Below, one piece after another: positions 30,951 to 35,648 of a stretch of 35,648 nucleotides of DNA (position 1 is its first letter; each line of letters opens with the position of its first letter). The notes beneath the pieces were generated by a model, which ran no database searches, was not told the DNA's origin, and was given only the letters and a program-made list of their open reading frames with translations. The DNA comes from a virus. The stretch covers positions 1 through 35,648 of IMG/VR virus record IMGVR_UViG_3300028388_002289, one strand, 5' to 3'. The translations under genes and the position numbers were made by a program.

Positions 30951-31687
30951 TTGGAAGCTCCTTTCTTCTTGCCGCTGGCTTCTATCGCGGCAACAGCTTT
31001 TTGGAAGTCCTTAGCCGGGAGCTTTTCCAAAGATTCAACTCCAAGATACTTCATCAACTTGCTTTCTTTCTTCTCAAGCCCGGTAGCTATAAGAAGATCC
31101 CGAAGTTTGTGTACCTGTTTGTCATTGATATACTCAACTTCACTGGAAGCTATCCCAGCATCGTCCTGGTCATATGTAGCAAGTCCTGTCAGAGCAAGAA
31201 GGCTGTACCTCTCAAGGTAGGTGATCGTTGAACCGATAGCCTGGATTGCGTTCTTTGACCCGCTTGTGTCTGAAGGAGCCGCAAGACTGGTTTCCTCACT
31301 ATGCCCTAATTCATGGGTGATCCGGCAAGTAACGATTACTTGCCCGTTTTGCTTTGTGGTCCAGGAAGCGGAAAGACCGTGTTTACTTAAAGCGGTGCTT
31401 ACCAACTCTGTGACCTGGCCTAACGTGGCGTGTTTGTAGCTTGTGTTTCCCTTTTGAGTATCAAAGGAAACGGTCTTGTCTTTGAAGATTTTTGGCGGAT
31501 CGGACTTAAAGGCAGCCATCGCCTTATGGTACGCCTTCCGAGCCTCGTCCTTATCCCACTCACGTTTTAATGACATGAGTTTTTCCAATTTATCAAGATC
31601 AGCCCCTTTCTCTATCGCATAGCGGATCATTTCCGTCGGGGATTGCTCTCGTTTTTCAGCAACAACAACATCAGTTTGTTTAACCAT
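30947..31687 (-). CDS. Erf-family single-strand annealing protein
   Basis: The ATG at 31687 follows AAAGGAG and overlaps the preceding 54-aa gene by 8 bp, giving 246 aa. The family core is AYHKAMAAFKSDPPKIFKDK, KHATLGQVTELVSTALSKHG, and a GSTITYLERYSLLALTGLAT segment followed by the QDDA motif. The C-terminus is Lys/Gly-rich. It anneals complementary strands produced by the YqaJ exonuclease. The longer frame to 31786 lacks a ribosome site. Confidence 0.85.
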   Translation of the reverse strand: MVKQTDVVVAEKREQSPTEMIRYAIEKGADLDKLEKLMSLKREWDKDEARKAYHKAMAAFKSDPPKIFKDKTVSFDTQKGNTSYKHATLGQVTELVSTALSKHGLSASWTTKQNGQVIVTCRITHELGHSEETSLAAPSDTSGSKNAIQAIGSTITYLERYSLLALTGLATYDQDDAGIASSEVEYINDKQVHKLRDLLIATGLEKKESKLMKYLGVESLEKLPAKDFQKAVAAIEASGKKKGASK

Positions 31688-31844
31688 TTCCCTGCTCCTT
31701 TCGTTTAAACCACTGTTCAATAACAACACGTTCTTTTCCATCAGGGTAGCGTCTAAGATCAAACGCCGCCCCGTTCTTATCAGCAAGCTCTTTGAACTCC
31801 GCTACCTGCCGATTCCACATCTCAACATCAACAACATCAGGCAT
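31680..31844 (-). CDS. Small protein before the annealing gene
   Basis: The 54-residue frame starts MPDVVDVEMWNRQVAEFKEL and ends 8 bp inside the Erf gene. AGGGGG is 7 nt from its ATG. It is mixed helix/strand with no known domain. The strong SD and overlap favour a real gene. Confidence 0.6.
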   Translation of the reverse strand: MPDVVDVEMWNRQVAEFKELADKNGAAFDLRRYPDGKERVVIEQWFKRKEQGNG

Positions 31845-31859
31845 TCAACACCCCCTTTC

Positions 31860-32045
31860 TTATTCGCTCATTCTTAATTCGGCCAGATCAGCCTGGCACG
31901 ATGGACACACCTCGCCCTCGTCAGACACCCCCTCTTCAAGACAGTACGGACATACAAAACCATCCGGGTATCTTTCAAAAGGATGGTCCGGCGGGTTAAG
32001 GTATGGGCTTTCTCCATAAACTTGACTGGATTCAAGATTTATCAT
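31860..32045 (-). CDS. Small zinc-ribbon protein
   Basis: The ATG at 32045 with AAAGGA upstream gives 61 aa: MINLESSQVYGESPYLNPPD and on. CPYCLEEGVSDEGEVCPSC forms a compact two-knuckle zinc ribbon in the C-terminal half. Unknown partner; a nucleic-acid or protein-binding adaptor is likely. Confidence 0.65.
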   Translation of the reverse strand: MINLESSQVYGESPYLNPPDHPFERYPDGFVCPYCLEEGVSDEGEVCPSCQADLAELRMSE

Positions 32046-32172
32046 TGATGATCCTTTCAGCCTCTTTAACCAAAAACTCATCATCGATCTGTTTAAGTTC
32101 CCGTTTCAACTGATCCGTCGCTTCACGAATCTTTTTGGCCTGGGCCATTATTTCTAAGTATTTTTTATCCAT
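32032..32172 (-). CDS. Small helical protein, coupled to lysozyme gene
   Basis: The 46-residue frame begins MDKKYLEIMAQAKKIREATD and is a single amphipathic helix by pattern. It overlaps the end of the lysozyme-like gene by 8 bp and the zinc-ribbon start by 14 bp. Its SD is weak, so coupling would drive translation. Function unknown. Confidence 0.55.
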   Translation of the reverse strand: MDKKYLEIMAQAKKIREATDQLKRELKQIDDEFLVKEAERIINDKS

Positions 32173-32578
32173 GATTTAAAAACCATTTCACATTTTTAAG
32201 CCAATGAGAATTTAATCCTGTTGGGTCGTTCTGTGCGTCAAGAGGGCAGTAACGATTTCTAAGGAACGTAAGATAATCAACTTTTCGTCCTGAGTCATGC
32301 CATCTCTTAATATTATTCCTGACAGTTCTAAGACACACCTGGCGGCAATCTGCATATCCGTCGCAGGTGACCGATCTGATTCCAAAGGGATACTTCGTCT
32401 CATGGCCGCCCTCCGCTTTGTAAATCGCCATTAGTAAACGCTCTTCCTTTTCCGGCGTATCAGGCACGAACGCCGGCTGGATGACCTGGGCGTGACTGAG
32501 GGATACCCAAAGCAACACCATGAATATCCCCGCGATCACGCCGCAGATACATGCGATTATCAAATAGTTCTTGTTCAT
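32165..32578 (-). CDS. Membrane-anchored lysozyme-like endolysin candidate
   Basis: The product is 137 aa. Residues 5-28 are a hydrophobic anchor or signal segment ending AQV. The enzymatic part begins RLLMAIYKAEGGHETKYPFG, whose Glu in KAEGG suits a lysozyme or lytic-transglycosylase catalytic acid, and continues with RQVCLRTVRNNIKRW and DYLTFLRNRYCPLDAQ. Four Cys may pair outside the cytoplasm. A small one-helix gene precedes it with ATGA overlap, as holin and endolysin genes do. The exact glycan bond attacked is unknown. Confidence 0.6.
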   Translation of the reverse strand: MNKNYLIIACICGVIAGIFMVLLWVSLSHAQVIQPAFVPDTPEKEERLLMAIYKAEGGHETKYPFGIRSVTCDGYADCRQVCLRTVRNNIKRWHDSGRKVDYLTFLRNRYCPLDAQNDPTGLNSHWLKNVKWFLNHG

Positions 32579-32682
32579 AAGGCCACCTGCACATACGCCG
32601 CCGCCAATAAACAGAAGAAAGCGAACAGCATGCTTAAAATTAAGATCATCGCGGATTCAATTTGTTCTTCGTGGCTCGTCAT
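32575..32682 (-). CDS. Candidate one-helix holin
   Basis: The 35-residue frame starts MTSHEEQIESAMILILSMLF and has one long hydrophobic helix (about 11-33). GGAGG 6 nt upstream gives a strong start, and its stop overlaps the lysozyme-like ATG (ATGA). Small size, one helix and position before a lysis enzyme suggest holin or pinholin function, but other small membrane proteins look the same. Confidence 0.5.
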   Translation of the reverse strand: MTSHEEQIESAMILILSMLFAFFCLLAAAYVQVAL

Positions 32683-32692
32683 GATGTCCTCC

Positions 32693-33202
32693 TTATTTAA
32701 ATGTTGGTCTCTGCCGTCCATAATATTTCCAATTAATTACCAGTTGTACGTTGCGGATTAAGCAGTAAGCAAACATTTTCCGAAACTCTTTTATTCGCCT
32801 TTTCTCAATGAATCTTCTATTGTTTCTGTCTATTTTTCTATACAATCCTTTTGATGGAATCGGTTTTATTTGGAGATATTTATCAATAATCCCAAGCAAA
32901 TTGTCCTCTATTTCTAGGTTTCTAAGCCGCCATACTCTTAAACCAAATGATGATATATGCTGGTCTCTACGCATGTCATAATTCTGTTGCTTTCTGTCTT
33001 TATCATGAAAGTTTCCATCAATTTCAATTACGAGATTTCTGGATGGGCAGAAAAAGTCAACAATATAGGGCGCAATAATAAATTGTTTCTTGATTTGTTC
33101 TAATGGGAATAACTCAAAACACTCGCACATAATTTTTTCATGCTTTGTCGGATTCTCTAACATGTCCTTTGCTCTCTTCTGTAATATTTGTAATGTAAGC
33201 AT
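32693..33202 (-). CDS. DUF559/Vsr-like endonuclease
   Basis: The product is 169 aa. The family signature is LENPTKHEKIMCECFELFPL, VDFFCPSRNLVIEIDGNFHD (the ID-G-x-x-H active-site region), QQNYDMRRDQHISSFGLRVW, and a C-terminal basic tail. Such Vsr-like PD-(D/E)XK endonucleases occur as free-standing or intron-linked mobile nucleases. The start codon directly abuts the structured leader and T-run at 33203. It is the first gene after the promoter at 33385, ahead of the lysis genes. Confidence 0.75.
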   Translation of the reverse strand: MLTLQILQKRAKDMLENPTKHEKIMCECFELFPLEQIKKQFIIAPYIVDFFCPSRNLVIEIDGNFHDKDRKQQNYDMRRDQHISSFGLRVWRLRNLEIEDNLLGIIDKYLQIKPIPSKGLYRKIDRNNRRFIEKRRIKEFRKMFAYCLIRNVQLVINWKYYGRQRPTFK

Positions 33203-33330
33203 AAAAAATCCCTCACAATACTCGAGGCCCGACTAGATAAACCCGTAAGGGTAGACCAGTTTCTCTTTCTTGCGAGGGATAAAAGACAAAAAAATACTGG
33301 TCGTTTTTAACTGCTCTAGTCGGGTCTTGA
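33203..33330 (-). promoter_or_regulatory. Strongly structured leader, possible attenuator
   Basis: On the minus strand an 11-bp stem (33270-33280 with 33208-33218, one G-U) is followed by TTTTTT running into the DUF559 start. A perfect 10-bp stem (33315-33324 with 33228-33237) and a 7-bp stem (33296-33302 with 33254-33260) cross it, so they either form a pseudoknot or are alternatives to it. A small ACCC-GTAA-GGGT hairpin lies inside. This is the layout of a terminator with a competing antiterminator. Confidence 0.5.
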
Positions 33331-33384
33331 CGTGTCATTATTTTGTTGGCATTTTTATATTTTATAAAATTGACTGATGCTTTC

Positions 33385-33412
33385 AGTATACCAAATTATC
33401 GATTATTTGCAA
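33385..33412 (-). promoter_or_regulatory. Promoter before the structured leader
   Basis: On the minus strand TTGCAA (33412-33407), 16 bp, TATACT (33390-33385), with TGG directly before the -10. It has the same spacing and TGG extension as the late promoter. It would drive the endonuclease, lysis and early genes leftward. Confidence 0.7.
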
Positions 33413-33419
33413 TATATAT

Positions 33420-33593
33420 TTAATGTTTTTCCCGAAGTCCATTTAAGATAACTCCTAGCTTGGCCCGTACCCACGCCGACGGGGTTTGCCTGTCTTTGTG
33501 GGCGTGGAATATAATAAGATGCCAGTCATCCGACGTGAACCGAATGTTGATTCTTTTATCAAACCGCTGAGTAACTTTTTTTCCCTTTATCAT
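33420..33593 (-). CDS. Ribbon-helix-helix (Arc/CopG-like) regulator
   Basis: The ATG at 33593 has AGGGGGAG just upstream, giving 57 aa. INIRFTSDDWHLIIFHAHKD is the beta strand and first helix, and RQTPSAWVRAKLGVILNGL the second helix, matching the RHH fold. Such dimers bind short operators via the strand. An inverted repeat overlaps its promoter and ribosome site, so it probably represses itself. It may also act on the promoter 30 bp downstream of its stop. Confidence 0.7.
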   Translation of the reverse strand: MIKGKKVTQRFDKRINIRFTSDDWHLIIFHAHKDRQTPSAWVRAKLGVILNGLREKH

Positions 33594-33600
33594 TTCTCCC

Positions 33601-33635
33601 CCTCTTGATTGTCGCCTAAAGTTTACCACAAGAGG
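33601..33635. repeat. Operator-like inverted repeat at the regulator promoter
   Basis: CCTCTTG (33601-33607) and CAAGAGG (33629-33635) are perfect 7-bp inverted copies. One lies beside the -10 and the other at the ribosome site of the RHH regulator gene. This is a natural place for autoregulation, or for an mRNA hairpin that hides the SD. Confidence 0.55.
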
Positions 33636-33648
33636 AAAGACTTGTCAA
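33620..33648 (-). promoter_or_regulatory. Promoter of the ribbon-helix-helix gene
   Basis: On the minus strand TTGACA (33648-33643), a 17-bp spacer and TAAACT (33625-33620) with TGG before the -10 form a consensus-like sigma70 promoter 27 bp before the regulator start. Confidence 0.75.
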
Positions 33649-33671
33649 CAATTATTTTTGTCGTCGGGAAA

Positions 33672-34169
33672 TTAAATAAATAACAACGGAAGGGTAACTA
33701 CTTGGATGAATCCTCGGCCCGCTTCTTCCAGCCAATCTTTTCCAATAAATTCAGACCACGCCCAAGTAAATAAAGTAACAACCAACCCCCGGACAAGCAG
33801 ACCAATAAACCCCCCAGTATACACAGCATATGGTAGTAACGCCAGGGAATAGGCAAGTCCAGTGACCATCCAATCAATCCACATAACATCATCGGTTTCT
33901 TCCTTTAATATGAGCCGGTGCGCCCATTTATTGTAAGTGGTCTGCGCTCCCCAAAGAAGCCCGAAACATAACCATAACCAGTGTGTATAATAACCGGAAA
34001 CGGCCATATAAGCCACGATCACAAGCGGGACGCCTACATCCCTGGCTTTGGTGTCGCACACCCACCAGGGGGCGTTTTTGAGCCATTTGGGCCTATCTGA
34101 GCCTATCCCGCCCAAACGATAGAACAACCCGCCCAAAAGACTTAATAAAACCAATATTATAATATTCAT
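33672..34169 (-). CDS. Multi-span membrane protein, unknown
   Basis: The ATG at 34169 has GGAGAGG 4-7 nt upstream and an ATGA overlap, which decides the start over the longer frame. The 165-aa product has about four or five hydrophobic segments, starting MNIIILVLLSLLGGLFYRLG, with WWVCDTKARDVGVPL between the first and second. Proteins with this FYRLGG...RD.G.PL pattern occur in other phages without known function. A holin-like or exclusion role is possible. Confidence 0.7.
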   Translation of the reverse strand: MNIIILVLLSLLGGLFYRLGGIGSDRPKWLKNAPWWVCDTKARDVGVPLVIVAYMAVSGYYTHWLWLCFGLLWGAQTTYNKWAHRLILKEETDDVMWIDWMVTGLAYSLALLPYAVYTGGFIGLLVRGLVVTLFTWAWSEFIGKDWLEEAGRGFIQVVTLPLLFI

Positions 34170-34408
34170 TCGCACCTCTCCGCAGATTGCAATATTGCCG
34201 TAAACGCCCGTTTCTCTAAGCACCAATATTCAGAATTGTCAATTATCCTGATTACCGGTTCAGTTGGAATCGTTTCTCTCTCTGCGCTTTTTGAGAATAT
34301 GGCGCACCCTGCGGCTAACATAAGAAGTATCCCGCTTATCAATAGCGTCACGGATACGTCTAGCACGTCTGGCCCGGTTTTTCTTTTTAACCCATTCTTT
34401 GACTGCAT
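34166..34408 (-). CDS. Candidate lipoprotein, spanin-like
   Basis: From the ATG at 34408 the product is 80 aa. The hydrophobic segment VTLLISGILLMLAAGC ends in a good lipobox (LAAG-C), so lipid attachment to an envelope membrane is expected. A GTG at 34351 would give a shorter 61-aa form with a normal-length signal. It lies in another frame inside the end of the gene at 34260-34472, like the nested Rz1 genes of lambdoid phages. The mature part is short and charged. Confidence 0.5.
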   Translation of the reverse strand: MQSKNGLKRKTGPDVLDVSVTLLISGILLMLAAGCAIFSKSAERETIPTEPVIRIIDNSEYWCLEKRAFTAILQSAERCE

Positions 34409-34472
34409 CCCATTTCTCAGTAACAAAATCGACAATATTAATTAACTTCTTCGCTGTGACTAAAAAGCTCAT
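34260..34472 (-). CDS. Basic helical protein ending at the GC junction
   Basis: The 70-aa product starts MSFLVTAKKLINIVDFVTEK and is very Arg/Lys-rich. Its ATG lies exactly at the composition change and has no SD, so the real gene may begin upstream of the join and be truncated. It contains the start of the lipoprotein gene in another frame, so a Rz/Rz1-like pair is possible, but no N-terminal membrane anchor is visible. Confidence 0.5.
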   Translation of the reverse strand: MSFLVTAKKLINIVDFVTEKWDAVKEWVKKKNRARRARRIRDAIDKRDTSYVSRRVRHILKKRRERNDSN

Positions 34473-34481
34473 TTTACGGTC
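34472..34481. other. Abrupt AT-to-GC-rich junction
   Basis: To the left the DNA is AT-leaning and coded on the minus strand. To the right it is very GC-rich, coded on the plus strand and in a completely different codon style. Genes on both sides appear cut at their 5' ends. Most simply two genomes were joined by assembly. Confidence 0.75.
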
Positions 34482-34805
34482 GTGCTGGCGGTCGTCCTGC
34501 CGTGCCAGGCTGATGCCGTCGAGTGCGACTCCTCCCCCATGGCCGCCGAGCTGTGCGACTGCTACGCCACGCAGGAGGGGCTAGCCGTCGAGCTGGCCGA
34601 CTGCCGACTGATGGGGCAGCAGACGCAGGCCGAGCGTGAGGCGCTGGACCTGCAGAACACTTCGCTGCGTGCCACGATCCGCGACCTCGAGGCCGACGCC
34701 GCACGGGAGCGGGAGCGGAAGCGTCGATGGCGCGCGGCTACCCCCATTGCTGGCGGTGCGGGTGCTGTGGCCGGGATCGTCCTGGCGCTGGCGGTGATCC
34801 TGTGA
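34482..34805 (+). CDS. Membrane coiled-coil protein, start probably lost
   Basis: A GTG at 34482 opens a 107-aa frame, which is also open further upstream up to 34464. The first residues (LAVVLPCQADA) look like the end of a signal peptide, so the true start probably lies beyond the junction. The middle is coiled coil (about 40-80) and the C-terminus is one hydrophobic helix (AGAVAGIVLALAVIL). This resembles a spanin or small phage membrane protein. It is GC-rich and overlaps the next gene by GTGA. Confidence 0.5.
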   Translation: MLAVVLPCQADAVECDSSPMAAELCDCYATQEGLAVELADCRLMGQQTQAEREALDLQNTSLRATIRDLEADAARERERKRRWRAATPIAGGAGAVAGIVLALAVIL

Positions 34806-35113
34806 TCGCGCTGTACGGATGCCGGGACTGCATGCACACCTGGGACGAGAGTACGGGTGCGCTGTGTCCTCGATGCGGCGGCGGCTGGACCCACACGACG
34901 TGGGCGGATCCTGCCGAGCCGGACATGCCTCGACCGCTCGCCACGATCCCCGGCGGCTGGCCCTCGCTGCGTGCCGTGGTCGAGGACGCGCTACAGCACC
35001 TGCCCGTGCTCGTCACGGGTGACGGGACCGATCTGGTTGTCGAGGCGACCGTCGGCGCGAGGGTCGGGATGGAGCTCCGCGCACAGGTCGCGGCTGCGCT
35101 GGGGGCCGAATGA
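34802..35113 (+). CDS. Zinc-ribbon-containing protein, GC-rich segment
   Basis: The GTG at 34802 overlaps the previous stop (GTGA) and gives 103 aa. IALYGCRDCMHTWDESTGAL then CPRCGGGW forms a two-knuckle zinc ribbon. The C-terminal half has two helices (SLRAVVEDALQHLP, MELRAQVAAALGAE). The longer frame from 34727 reads back into the preceding gene. Unknown function in a tightly coupled operon. Confidence 0.6.
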   Translation: MIALYGCRDCMHTWDESTGALCPRCGGGWTHTTWADPAEPDMPRPLATIPGGWPSLRAVVEDALQHLPVLVTGDGTDLVVEATVGARVGMELRAQVAAALGAE

Positions 35114-35610
35114 CGCGCCTCGTACAGCTCCCGTCGGAGATGCCGCCCTACTACCTCCGCGTCCTGCGGGTGACCCCGGCCGATGAGCAGGGGCTGGCGA
35201 CCACGGACGAGCGCCGGGACCGCATTTACCTGCACACTCCCGACGGCTACCTGTTTGCCTACGGCGGAGCGGTCGCCACGCATACCGAGCGCCATGCTGC
35301 ACCGGAGATCCTGCCCGGCTGGTATCCCGACGCCTATCAGGTCGGGCTCCACATGGGCCGGCCTGCTTTGGTGCATTGGGGCGAGCCGCTGACGTGGGAG
35401 CGAGGTGGACGGTTGGAGTCGGGGCACACGGGCCTCAACGTGCACGACTGGCGCGGACGGTCGGACGGCTGCATCACCCCGCCTGGCTGGTGGGTTGACG
35501 CGGCGCTGGCTGTCTGCGAGTCTGCGGGTGTGGGCTCGTCGTCGTCGCGGCTGGGCCTGCTGATGGAGTGGGGTCCCGGCGTGCGGCCGGACGTGGCGAG
35601 GGCGGCGTGA
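35110..35610 (+). CDS. Hypothetical protein with L,D-transpeptidase-like motif
   Basis: The product is 166 aa, beginning MTRLVQLPSEMPPYYLRVLR, with an ATGA overlap upstream. The centre contains GLNVHDWRGRSDGCITPPGW, where His and the S-x-G-C-I pattern recall YkuD-type peptidoglycan transpeptidases and related phage proteins. The spacing is short for a true YkuD domain, so peptidoglycan or envelope action is only a suggestion. Confidence 0.55.
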   Translation: MTRLVQLPSEMPPYYLRVLRVTPADEQGLATTDERRDRIYLHTPDGYLFAYGGAVATHTERHAAPEILPGWYPDAYQVGLHMGRPALVHWGEPLTWERGGRLESGHTGLNVHDWRGRSDGCITPPGWWVDAALAVCESAGVGSSSSRLGLLMEWGPGVRPDVARAA

Positions 35611-35648
35611 CTACTCGTCTTGCCGTCGCAGCAGGCGCTCGACCGCCG
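35607..35648 (+). CDS. Start of a further coupled gene, cut by window edge
   Basis: A GTG overlapping the preceding stop (GTGA) opens a frame VTTRLAVAAGARPP that continues to the edge. It follows the same coupling pattern as the other genes of the GC-rich segment. Only 14 codons are visible. Confidence 0.35.
   Translation, partial: MTTRLAVAAGARPP

Noticed and set aside
32212-32403. 63-aa minus-strand frame
   Set aside because: It lies wholly inside the lysozyme-like gene in another frame and has no ribosome site.
33203-33330. Group I intron, because a GACTAGA-like pairing and an endonuclease gene are adjacent
   Set aside because: The pairing is a perfect long stem rather than a P7-type short helix, the region is too small for a core, and no split host gene is seen.
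1-34472. CRISPR arrays, insertion sequences, integrase or attachment sites
   Set aside because: No regularly spaced repeats, transposase, recombinase or tRNA-associated core was seen.
34738-35445. 235-aa minus-strand frame in the GC-rich segment
   Set aside because: Long open antisense frames are expected in very GC-rich coding DNA. The plus-strand coupled genes explain the region.

Overview
The window is almost entirely one tailed-phage genome, podovirus-like, from an uncultured bacterial host. It shows a P22-type portal, an N4 gp56-like capsid protein, a P22 gp10-like tail-stabilisation protein and no long-tail genes. From 1 to about 34472 the DNA is AT-leaning. Nearly every gene lies on the minus strand, packed with ATGA or TAATG overlaps and good Shine-Dalgarno sites, so transcription runs from high to low coordinates. 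At about 34472 the composition jumps to very GC-rich DNA with plus-strand genes. That last 1.2 kb looks like a different genome, most simply an assembly chimera.

Right to left, 34.5-32.0 kb holds membrane and lysis-type genes (a lipoprotein, a multi-span membrane protein, a 35-aa one-helix holin candidate, a membrane-anchored lysozyme-like protein). Among them are a ribbon-helix-helix regulator with its own promoter and operator-like repeat, and a DUF559-type endonuclease behind a second promoter and a strongly structured leader. 31.8-25.2 kb is the early block: Erf-like annealing protein, YqaJ exonuclease, NinB-like protein, winged-helix protein, replisome organiser, NinG, an adenine methyltransferase and a run of small unknown or zinc-ribbon proteins. 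No polymerase, helicase or integrase is seen, so the phage probably uses the host replisome.

25.2-20.6 kb is an unusual three-gene metabolic cassette: a B12-binding radical SAM enzyme, a PLP aminotransferase and an acetolactate-synthase-like ThDP enzyme. A strong promoter overlaps the end of the last gene and is followed at once by three intrinsic terminators. The morphogenesis operon starts beyond them: a small unknown gene, large terminase, small genes, portal, scaffold, capsid, then a methyltransferase and two glycosyltransferases, tail and neck genes, internal virion proteins, three Sec-signal-bearing proteins and a coiled-coil protein running off the left edge. Another terminator sits directly before the capsid gene, so late expression probably depends on terminator read-through or processive antitermination.

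A plus-strand HNH homing endonuclease gene with its own promoter interrupts the late operon at 10.8 kb, and a possible plus-strand two-helix membrane protein lies at 5.4 kb. If the genome is circular or circularly permuted, the right-end lysis block would follow the left-end tail genes, the usual late order.
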